Below, piece after piece: positions 57,993 to 64,000 of a DNA stretch of 64,000 nucleotides. Numbering within the stretch: position 1 is the stretch's first letter; each line of letters begins with the position of its first letter. Source of the DNA: Cohnella panacarvi Gsoil 349 (GTDB taxonomy: Bacteria > Bacillota > Bacilli > Paenibacillales > Paenibacillaceae); the NCBI RefSeq assembly GCF_000515335.1, contig NZ_KI911563.1, positions 587,576 through 651,575 on the forward strand. Direction: 5' to 3'. The position numbers and the translations under genes were made by a program. The notes under the pieces were generated by a model. The model did no database searches. It saw nothing but the letters and a program-made list of their open reading frames with translations, and had not been told where the DNA came from.

Positions 57993-58895
57993 TTGTCGAA
58001 TCAGGCAGTTCATATCGATGTGCCGACGACGTTCGATTACGGCGTCAATATCGCCTACTTGTCCCGTTCGCCGAACGAATGCATGCACGCGATCGCGGGC
58101 AACGCCGTGTATAAGCGAATCCCGACCGGTCTCTCCAACCCGCTGATTGAAGTTACCGGCAAAGGCAACGAACCGCTTCAAGTCCGGTCCTGCCATCCGA
58201 ACGCTCCGCTCGCCGACGAAGAAGTCCATGCGATCCGCCGTTACGTTCGGGAGATGTTCGACTTGGACACGGACTTGACCCCCTTCTACGAGATGGCGCA
58301 AGAAGACGCTACGCTGACAGACGTCGTGAAATCATTTCACGGCTTGCGCATTCTCGGCATTCCCGACCTGTTCGAAGCGCTATGCTGGGGCATCCTCGGC
58401 CAGCAGATTAACCTCGCCTTCGCCTACACGCTCAAACGCCGTTTCGTCGAGAAATACGGCGGCTCCGTCGTGCATAACGGCGTTAGGCATTGGACGTTTC
58501 CCGATCCGTCCGTGATCGCGCAAATATCTCCACAAGATTTAACCACCCTGCAAATCACAGGCCGCAAGTCTGAATATCTCATCGGCGTTGCCCGTTTAAT
58601 CGCCGAAGGTACGCTGAGCAAGGACAAGCTGCTTACTGCCCGGGACGTTAAGCAAGCCGAGCGCCTTCTGACCGGCATTCGCGGCATCGGTCCGTGGACG
58701 GCGAACTACGTGCTCATGCGCTGTCTCAAGTACCCGACCGCGTTCCCGATCGACGACGTCGGTCTGCATAACGCCATTAAAGCCGTACACGGGATGCCAG
58801 ATAAACCGACAATCGCGTACATCCGCCAGCTATCCGCCGGATGGGCGGGCTGGGAGGCGTACGCGACGTTCTACTTGTGGCGGGTGCTCTATTAG
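57993..58895 (+). CDS. alkA: DNA-3-methyladenine glycosylase II, AlkA type
   Basis: This 300-residue glycosylase removes alkylated bases. A helix-hairpin-helix appears as LTGIRGIGPWTANYVLMRC (about 220-240) and the catalytic Asp in FPIDDVGLHNAI. The N-terminal part (FDYGVNIAYLSRSPNECMHAIAGN) is the AlkA_N type. TTG 57993 with AAGGAGG upstream is preferred; the longer in-frame ATG version at 57921 begins inside the promoter region. It is divergent from adaA, so probably part of the adaptive response. Its stop touches that of msrAB. Confidence 0.93.
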   Translation: MSNQAVHIDVPTTFDYGVNIAYLSRSPNECMHAIAGNAVYKRIPTGLSNPLIEVTGKGNEPLQVRSCHPNAPLADEEVHAIRRYVREMFDLDTDLTPFYEMAQEDATLTDVVKSFHGLRILGIPDLFEALCWGILGQQINLAFAYTLKRRFVEKYGGSVVHNGVRHWTFPDPSVIAQISPQDLTTLQITGRKSEYLIGVARLIAEGTLSKDKLLTARDVKQAERLLTGIRGIGPWTANYVLMRCLKYPTAFPIDDVGLHNAIKAVHGMPDKPTIAYIRQLSAGWAGWEAYATFYLWRVLY

Positions 58896-59870
58896 TTAAC
58901 TCTTGAACAGGGACGCATACTTGCCGTACCCTTCCGCCTCCAATTTGTCTTTGGGGATAAACCGAAGCGATGCCGAGTTGATGCAGTACCGCAGCCCGCC
59001 CATCTCGCGCGGTCCGTCGTTGAACACGTGGCCCAGATGGGAGTCGGCTTCCCGGCTGCGCACCTCGGTCCGCAACATGCCGTGCGAGAAGTCCTCGACC
59101 TCTTGAATGCTTCCTTGATGCAGCGGATTGGCGAAGCTCGGCCAGCCGCAGCCCGCATCGAACTTCTCCTTCGAGCTGAACAGCGGCTCACCCGACACGA
59201 TGTCGACGTAAATCCCCTCTTCTTCGAGCTCGTAATATTCGCCGGTGAACGGACGTTCGGTCGCGTTGTTCTGCGTCACCTCGTATTGGATCGGCGTCAA
59301 CCGTTTGCGAAGCTCGGCGCGATCTTTGTCCGTTTTCCAGTGGCGGGCAATAAACGCGTCCCTGCCGGAACCGGCGCGATAATATTTGTAGCGCAGCGGG
59401 TTCTTATGGTGATAGTCCTGGTGGTACTCCTCCGCCGGATAGAACACGGAGGCAGGCTCGACGGCGACCGCGATCGGACGATCGAACCTGCCGCTCGCTT
59501 CGAGCTCCGCTTTGGAAGCTTCCGCTTCCTTCCTCTGCTCCTCGGTATGATAGAAAATCGCCGGACGATACGAGCTGCCGCGATCGTGGAACTGCCCTCC
59601 CGCATCCGTCGGGTCGACGGAACGCCAGAAAATCTCGAGCAGCTTCGCATACGGAAATACGTCCGGCTCGAACTCGATTTGCACCGCTTCCGCATGCCCC
59701 GTCGTCTCCGAGCACACTTGCTCGTATGTCGGATTCACCGTATGTCCGCCCGTATAGCCGGATACGATGCCGCGAATGCCCGGCAACTCCTCGAACGGCG
59801 TCACCATGCACCAGAAGCAGCCGCCTGCGAACGTCGCCAATTGCGTCTTCGTTTCTTTTTGCTCACTCAT
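58896..59870 (-). CDS. msrAB: Bifunctional methionine sulfoxide reductase MsrA-MsrB
   Basis: This 324-residue fused enzyme repairs both sulfoxide stereoisomers. MsrA (about 1-165) shows FAGGCFWC with catalytic C18, and [23 protein letters not shown]. MsrB (about 185-324) has the GWPSFANPL block and [13 protein letters not shown] with the catalytic Cys; zinc Cys pairs seem absent. The start ATG 59870 has GAGGTG upstream. No other redox gene is adjacent. The stop codon lies base-to-base against that of alkA. Confidence 0.95.
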   Translation of the reverse strand: MSEQKETKTQLATFAGGCFWCMVTPFEELPGIRGIVSGYTGGHTVNPTYEQVCSETTGHAEAVQIEFEPDVFPYAKLLEIFWRSVDPTDAGGQFHDRGSSYRPAIFYHTEEQRKEAEASKAELEASGRFDRPIAVAVEPASVFYPAEEYHQDYHHKNPLRYKYYRAGSGRDAFIARHWKTDKDRAELRKRLTPIQYEVTQNNATERPFTGEYYELEEEGIYVDIVSGEPLFSSKEKFDAGCGWPSFANPLHQGSIQEVEDFSHGMLRTEVRSREADSHLGHVFNDGPREMGGLRYCINSASLRFIPKDKLEAEGYGKYASLFKS

Positions 59871-59972
59871 TGGATACACCTCGCGTTTTGCATTTAAGGC
59901 TATAATAACACACGATTTCCATATAAAATAAAACTTAGACTCACTACGCGAACGAACGGGAGGATCTCATTC

Positions 59973-60815
59973 ATGGCACATCGGGAATTGGCATGGACGT
60001 GCGAAGACGGCACGCGCATGCACGGTTGCGTATGGCATCCGGAACAAAGGTCCAACATTGGCGGCGTCGTCGGCCTCGTTCATGGCATGGGCGAGCATAT
60101 GGGAAGATACGTTCACGTGGCGCAGATGCTGAACGAGGCCGGTTATGCGGTCATTGGCTTCGACCAACGCGGCCACGGACGCACCGAAGGCAAACGCGGA
60201 CATGCCCCGACTTACGAAGCGCTGATGGAAGGCGTCGATCGGCTGTTAACCGAAGCCGCCTCCGGCTATCCGGGCGTTCCGGTGTTCCTGCTGGCCCATA
60301 GCATGGGCGGCAACGTCGCGCTGAACTACTTGCTTCGCAAGCAACCGGACATTGCGGGAGCCATCGTCACCGGTCCATGGCTGAAGCTCGCGTTCAAGCC
60401 GCCTTCCCTGCAAGTCGCGATCGGCAGGATCGTCGAACGGATCTATCCGAGCTACACGAACGACCGCCCGCTCAAAGCGGCGAATTTGACCACGGATCCG
60501 GAGATGATCCAGCGCTACTTGAACGACCCGCTAGGTCATGGCCAAATAACGGCGAAGTTCTTCTTCTCCATGCTGCGCGCGGGCCGCTGGGCCATCGAGC
60601 ATGCGAACGAGCTTCGCGTACCGACGCTGATGATGCACGCAACCGAAGATCGCGTAACGTCTTCCGTCGCAAGCAAGCAATTCGCGGACAATGCCGGACC
60701 GTTATGCGAATGGATCGGATGGGACGGATTCCGGCACGAGCTGATGAACGAGCTCAGGCGAGAGGAAGTGTTCGATACGATCCGCCGTTGGCTGGACGGG
60801 CGGCTTGCGCGTTAG
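59973..60815 (+). CDS. Alpha/beta hydrolase, monoacylglycerol-lipase-like
   Basis: This 280-residue hydrolase shows the nucleophile elbow AHSMGGN (Ser110), the oxyanion/early-strand GFDQRGHGRTEG and the HG dipeptide in LVHGMGEHMGRY, typical of the MGL/YtpA type. Catalytic Asp and His lie in HATEDRVT and GFRHELMNE. It is cytoplasmic, without a signal peptide. SD GGGAGGATC precedes ATG. It overlaps the next gene by 4 bp tail-to-tail. Substrate could be monoglycerides or lysophospholipids. Confidence 0.9.
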   Translation: MAHRELAWTCEDGTRMHGCVWHPEQRSNIGGVVGLVHGMGEHMGRYVHVAQMLNEAGYAVIGFDQRGHGRTEGKRGHAPTYEALMEGVDRLLTEAASGYPGVPVFLLAHSMGGNVALNYLLRKQPDIAGAIVTGPWLKLAFKPPSLQVAIGRIVERIYPSYTNDRPLKAANLTTDPEMIQRYLNDPLGHGQITAKFFFSMLRAGRWAIEHANELRVPTLMMHATEDRVTSSVASKQFADNAGPLCEWIGWDGFRHELMNELRREEVFDTIRRWLDGRLAR

Positions 60816-62371
60816 TTCGTTTTGTCGACTTTATAATAGCTTTGCAGCAGCGGTACGAGACCAAGCGTGTTCTTGCGCAGCTGCTGCGCGCTGAAGTATA
60901 CGTCTCCGCCGATTTCCGGGTACTTCTCGTTATATTCGAGCTGATGGATGATTTCATCCGCCGTATGCCAGCCCGTCTCGTTCGTGCCGAGTTTGTAGGC
61001 GGCATGACCGATATACAGGCTTACGTTCGTTCCCCGCACCTCGCTCGTCCACCAATCGACTAGCTTGTCGTACCTGGCGACCGACAACGATAAGCTCCAA
61101 TAAATTTGCGGCATGACGTAATCGATCCATTCCTCCCGGATCCACTTTCTTACGTCCGCGTACATATCGTCGTACGTCTCGACTCCTGCCTTCGTATCCG
61201 AGCCGGTAGGGTCGGAAGAGACGTTGCGCCATACGCCGAACGGGCTGATTCCGAAGTCTAGCGCAGGCTTCGCCTTATGGATCGCCTTGCCCAACTTGCT
61301 GACGAATTGGTTGATGTTGTCGCGCCGCCAATCTCCTAGATCGGCAATTCGATTCGGATTGTAAGCGGCATAAGCCGCGGCATCGTCGAACTTGCCGTCC
61401 GTCGGGTAGAAGTAATCGTCCAGATGGACGCCGTCCACCTCGTATTTCTTCACGACTTCCATAACGATCTCGATGATATGCTGACGCGCTTCCGGGACAC
61501 CCGGGTTAATGTACGGCTTTCCGTTCGCGTTCACGATCCATTCGGGATGCTCTTTCATCACGTGGTTGGCGGCTAATCCGTCCGTCTTGGCGTCAACGTT
61601 AGCGCGGAACGGATTAAACCAAGCATGAAACTCCATTCCTCTCTTATGCGTCTCCTCTACCATGAAGGCCAGCGGGTCGTATCCCGGTTCCTGGCCTTGC
61701 ACGCCCGTCAGGAACTTCGTCCAAGGGACGAGCTTGGACGGGTATAGGGCGTCCGCCGACGGTCGAACCTGCACGAACACCGCGTTAAGCCCCATTGCTT
61801 GCAATTCGTCCAGCATTTGCGCGTACTCTTGCTGCTGCCGAGCCGCATTCCCGTATGAGGCGGCGGAAGGCCAATCCAAATTGTAGACCGTCGACACCCA
61901 TACTCCTCTGAGCGAGCTTATTCCGTCTTTGGACACCAGCTTGATCGTTTTGGCTGAAGCGTGCCAAGTAACGAGAAGGCCTAGCTGTTCGCTGACGAAT
62001 CGAAGCGGCACCATGGCCCGCCCGTTCTTCAGTTCAACGCTGTAATCGAGAGGAATCTTCTTGCTGCCTGCCAAGGCGTATTTCTGACCGACCTTCATCG
62101 TCAGCTTCAGGTCGCCTTGGCCGATCGTCGCCGTCTGCGTCTTCTGCGTCCAGCCGATGTTCGCCTTCAAGTGTTCGCTAATGACGCGCAGCGGCACCAT
62201 CGTCACGTTAACCTTCGGAACGATGTACGGCGCGACGTCGGATTTGATTTTGACTCCGTTCAAGTAAATGCTGATCGGCTGCGCGGCGGATGAACGAACG
62301 GGTCCGCCGATAAGTCCGATTACCATAAATAAAGCGATTAGGAATACCGTTAATTTTCTTGCGATGACCAT
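60812..62371 (-). CDS. Exported glycosyl-hydrolase-like protein with copper-amine-oxidase N domain
   Basis: This 519-residue protein has a signal peptide (VIARKLTVFLIALFMVIGLIGG...), a copper-amine-oxidase-like stalk domain (about 35-150: NGVKIKSD, VPLRVISEHL, MVPLRFVSEQLG) that in Firmicutes serves as a cell-wall-binding repeat, and a GHL10/DUF187 barrel (about 160-490; WVSTVYNLDWPS, FVQVRPSADALYPS, EFHAWFNPFR, VDGVHLDDYFYP). It resembles YngK-type proteins thought to act on the cell wall or polysaccharides. ATG 62371 with GGAGGA upstream is chosen. Substrate unproven. Confidence 0.9.
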   Translation of the reverse strand: MVIARKLTVFLIALFMVIGLIGGPVRSSAAQPISIYLNGVKIKSDVAPYIVPKVNVTMVPLRVISEHLKANIGWTQKTQTATIGQGDLKLTMKVGQKYALAGSKKIPLDYSVELKNGRAMVPLRFVSEQLGLLVTWHASAKTIKLVSKDGISSLRGVWVSTVYNLDWPSAASYGNAARQQQEYAQMLDELQAMGLNAVFVQVRPSADALYPSKLVPWTKFLTGVQGQEPGYDPLAFMVEETHKRGMEFHAWFNPFRANVDAKTDGLAANHVMKEHPEWIVNANGKPYINPGVPEARQHIIEIVMEVVKKYEVDGVHLDDYFYPTDGKFDDAAAYAAYNPNRIADLGDWRRDNINQFVSKLGKAIHKAKPALDFGISPFGVWRNVSSDPTGSDTKAGVETYDDMYADVRKWIREEWIDYVMPQIYWSLSLSVARYDKLVDWWTSEVRGTNVSLYIGHAAYKLGTNETGWHTADEIIHQLEYNEKYPEIGGDVYFSAQQLRKNTLGLVPLLQSYYKVDKTN

Positions 62372-62863
62372 TGCTTGATTCCTCCATCGGACTAGCTGAC
62401 TTTGAATCATTAGACGCGCATAAGCTTGCCGAGGTTGCTGTCGGCCGTAAAAAAAGCGATCCTGCTCGGATCGGTCGGGGTGCGCGTCTCATCCGCTGAA
62501 GTATCGTTTCCATTCTTTTCCGCGGGTCTCCCGGCGTTCGCTTTTTAGCGCCAAATGCGGCAGAACACCTGCAATCCTGCTGTTAAACCTAACCGATATC
62601 GCTCGTTTAACCTTTCATCCTGCAAACTTGCAGGTATTAGTCCTGCGAACCTTCATTTGAGTCTCGCGGCTAGCTATCACCTGCACATTTGCATTTATTG
62701 ATTGAACACCCTATCGGTTCTATAAAAATAGCTGTACGATCGCAGGTTCTATTGGTTGGCGGAGAGAGTGGGGTTCGCCCCTTCGCTGCGCGGCCGTATT
62801 CAATGTCACACCCTATAGAAAAAGCGCCTTCCGCACTAGGCGAGAGACGCTCGAGCATTGCGA
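62372..62863. repeat. Gene-free region with repeated CCTGCA...TGCA palindromes
   Basis: About 490 bp without a gene. CCTGCAAACTTGCAGG (62619-62634; 7-bp arms) is a near-perfect palindrome; further copies start at 62568 (CCTGCAATCCTGC), 62642 (CCTGCGAACC) and 62680 (CCTGCACATTTGCA, followed by TTTATT). The palindrome is also found, with similar flanks, in the 34.2-kb element. A terminator for the aldo/keto reductase is at the right end. No RNA family or promoter is recognised. Confidence 0.55.
62818..62843 (-). terminator. Intrinsic terminator after the aldo/keto reductase gene
   Basis: Stem CGCCT/AGGCG with a short loop, followed on the minus strand by CTTTTTC, 20 bp past the stop codon. Confidence 0.75.
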
Positions 62864-63772
62864 TTACGATTGGACAGGCTTGCAGCCGACGGCATCAAGC
62901 CGGCGTTTGGCTTCCGCGTATACATCGGCTGGCAAAGCGCCTTTGCCCGCGTACCGAACGTTCTCCGCTAGATGGGCCGGGTTCATCGTGCCGACGATCG
63001 TCGTCGATAGCTGCGGGTGGGTGAGCGTGAACCGGAGCAGGAAGCCCGTTCGGCTCTCCCCTTCTTCGAGCAAATCGTCCAGCTTCGCTTCGTTCCAAGT
63101 CGCCCAGCGGTCGGCCAAGCCGAGCCCCGCGCCCGGTTCGCCGCGTCCGACGCCGCCGCGAATGATGATGCCCGCGCCACCCTCTCCGGCTTCCGTAATC
63201 AACTGCTCGTGATCGCGCTCCAGAGCGGAATAAGGGATTTGGAACGTATCGAAATCGCCGGACCGTATGTATGCCGGCACATGAGGCAAATACGACGAGA
63301 TGCCGATATAACGGACTTTACCGGTCGCTTGGATTTCTTTGAGCACGTCGACGAGCTGGCCTTCTTCCGCTTGTTGTACGGTAGGACCGTGCAATTGCAG
63401 CAGATCGACATAGTCCGTCTTCATCCGGCGCAGGCTCGTATCGATGTTGTGAAGCAGGTTGTCTCTCGTCCACACGTGCGGAGTCTCGTCATGATCGCCG
63501 CAGTCGACGAGGGTGCAGCCGCATTTGGTCGCCAGGATGTACTCTTGCCGGCGATGGCTGATGAATCGGCCGATCAGCTCTTCGCTTCTTCCGTAGTCGT
63601 ACGCCGTATCGATAAAGTTAATGCCGGCGTCCAGCACCGCGTTCAGAATCGCCTCGCTCTGCTCGTCGGTGACCGGCCTGCCGCTCCATACGCGCGGCCC
63701 GCGGATTTCCATCGCGCCGAAGCCTAACTTCGTAACCTCAAGCCCCGTTCTCCCCAATATCGATTTGTCCAT
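62864..63772 (-). CDS. Aldo/keto reductase
   Basis: This 302-residue NADPH-dependent reductase has the barrel with the catalytic tetrad: DTAYDYGRSEELIG (Asp, Tyr), ILATKCG (Lys) and VDLLQLHGP (His). The region GISSYLP and the C-terminal TTIVGTMNPAHLAENVRYAG give the usual NADP loop. SD GGGAGAGG precedes ATG 63772. It is downstream of an SDR gene by 26 bp, so a dehydrogenase pair. Substrate unknown. Confidence 0.93.
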   Translation of the reverse strand: MDKSILGRTGLEVTKLGFGAMEIRGPRVWSGRPVTDEQSEAILNAVLDAGINFIDTAYDYGRSEELIGRFISHRRQEYILATKCGCTLVDCGDHDETPHVWTRDNLLHNIDTSLRRMKTDYVDLLQLHGPTVQQAEEGQLVDVLKEIQATGKVRYIGISSYLPHVPAYIRSGDFDTFQIPYSALERDHEQLITEAGEGGAGIIIRGGVGRGEPGAGLGLADRWATWNEAKLDDLLEEGESRTGFLLRFTLTHPQLSTTIVGTMNPAHLAENVRYAGKGALPADVYAEAKRRLDAVGCKPVQS

Positions 63773-63798
63773 ATCTTCTGCCTCTCCCTTAGCTCGTA

Positions 63799-64000
<202 letters not shown>

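Noticed and set aside
62208..62513. 101-residue minus-strand frame overlapping the glycosyl-hydrolase-like gene start
   Set aside because: It runs across the signal peptide region in another frame and has no ribosome site.

Overview
The window looks like a chromosomal segment of a GC-rich endospore-forming Firmicute of the Paenibacillaceae (Paenibacillus/Cohnella-like). The evidence is the mix of Bacillus-type genes (RNase J, bacillithiol enzyme BshB2 with YojF, YqkE, AdaA/AdaB, manganese-dependent pyrophosphatase PpaC, a CzrA-like ArsR repressor), strong AGGAGG ribosome sites with frequent TTG/GTG starts, and low-GC-Gram-positive signals (a purine riboswitch, a TGTGA-N6-TCACT Fnr-like site, many intrinsic terminators). 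No rRNA, tRNA or CRISPR array was found.

Layout. 0-1.6 kb: end of a haem-copper-oxidase-like membrane protein, a MIP18-type Fe-S assembly factor, then a 10-copy tandem repeat of 50-51 bp. 1.6-8.7 kb: a nine-gene minus-strand operon behind an Fnr-like site, encoding a molybdopterin nitrate-reductase-type enzyme (cytochrome-b-like membrane subunit, catalytic subunit, four-cluster ferredoxin, Rieske protein, small membrane protein), a NarK transporter fused to a PAS domain, two unknown proteins and a cupin. 9-13 kb: thioredoxin-reductase-like flavoprotein, MOSC protein, DUF2935 protein, MFS exporter. 13-24.5 kb: RNase J, a Gln-rich protein, a minus-strand run from an MFS transporter through yojF, bshB2 and an unknown gene to rnz, a riboswitch-controlled EamA transporter, DUF2203 protein, glutamate racemase and a sugar isomerase/dehydrogenase pair. 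24.5-42 kb: phosphotransferase, SH3-glucosaminidase protein, an Lhr helicase-gdpD-yqkE-PH-domain run, NiaP-like transporter, ABC exporter, EamA transporter, ArsR/Zn-Cd ATPase pair, DUF445 protein, M42 peptidase.

42-64 kb: an RsgA-type GTPase preceded by a leader peptide and two consecutive intrinsic terminators; acetyltransferase; orphan radical SAM/SPASM protein; phosphoesterase; an A+T-richer catabolic island (AraC regulator opposite VOC, sugar ABC transporter, tautomerase, Gfo/Idh/MocA, SDR and a second VOC protein); ppaC; an IS110 remnant; a polymorphic toxin with putative immunity gene; the Ada alkylation-repair locus (adaB, adaA, alkA); MsrAB; a lipase-like hydrolase; a glycosyl-hydrolase-like exported protein; an aldo/keto reductase and the end of an SDR gene.

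The strongest candidates for undescribed biology are the attenuator-like leader of the RsgA paralogue, the guanine-type riboswitch on an EamA transporter, the NarK-PAS fusion within an unusual Rieske-containing nitrate reductase operon, the mosaic toxin/immunity pair and the AraC/VOC catabolic island. All family assignments were made by reading motifs; no database search was run.
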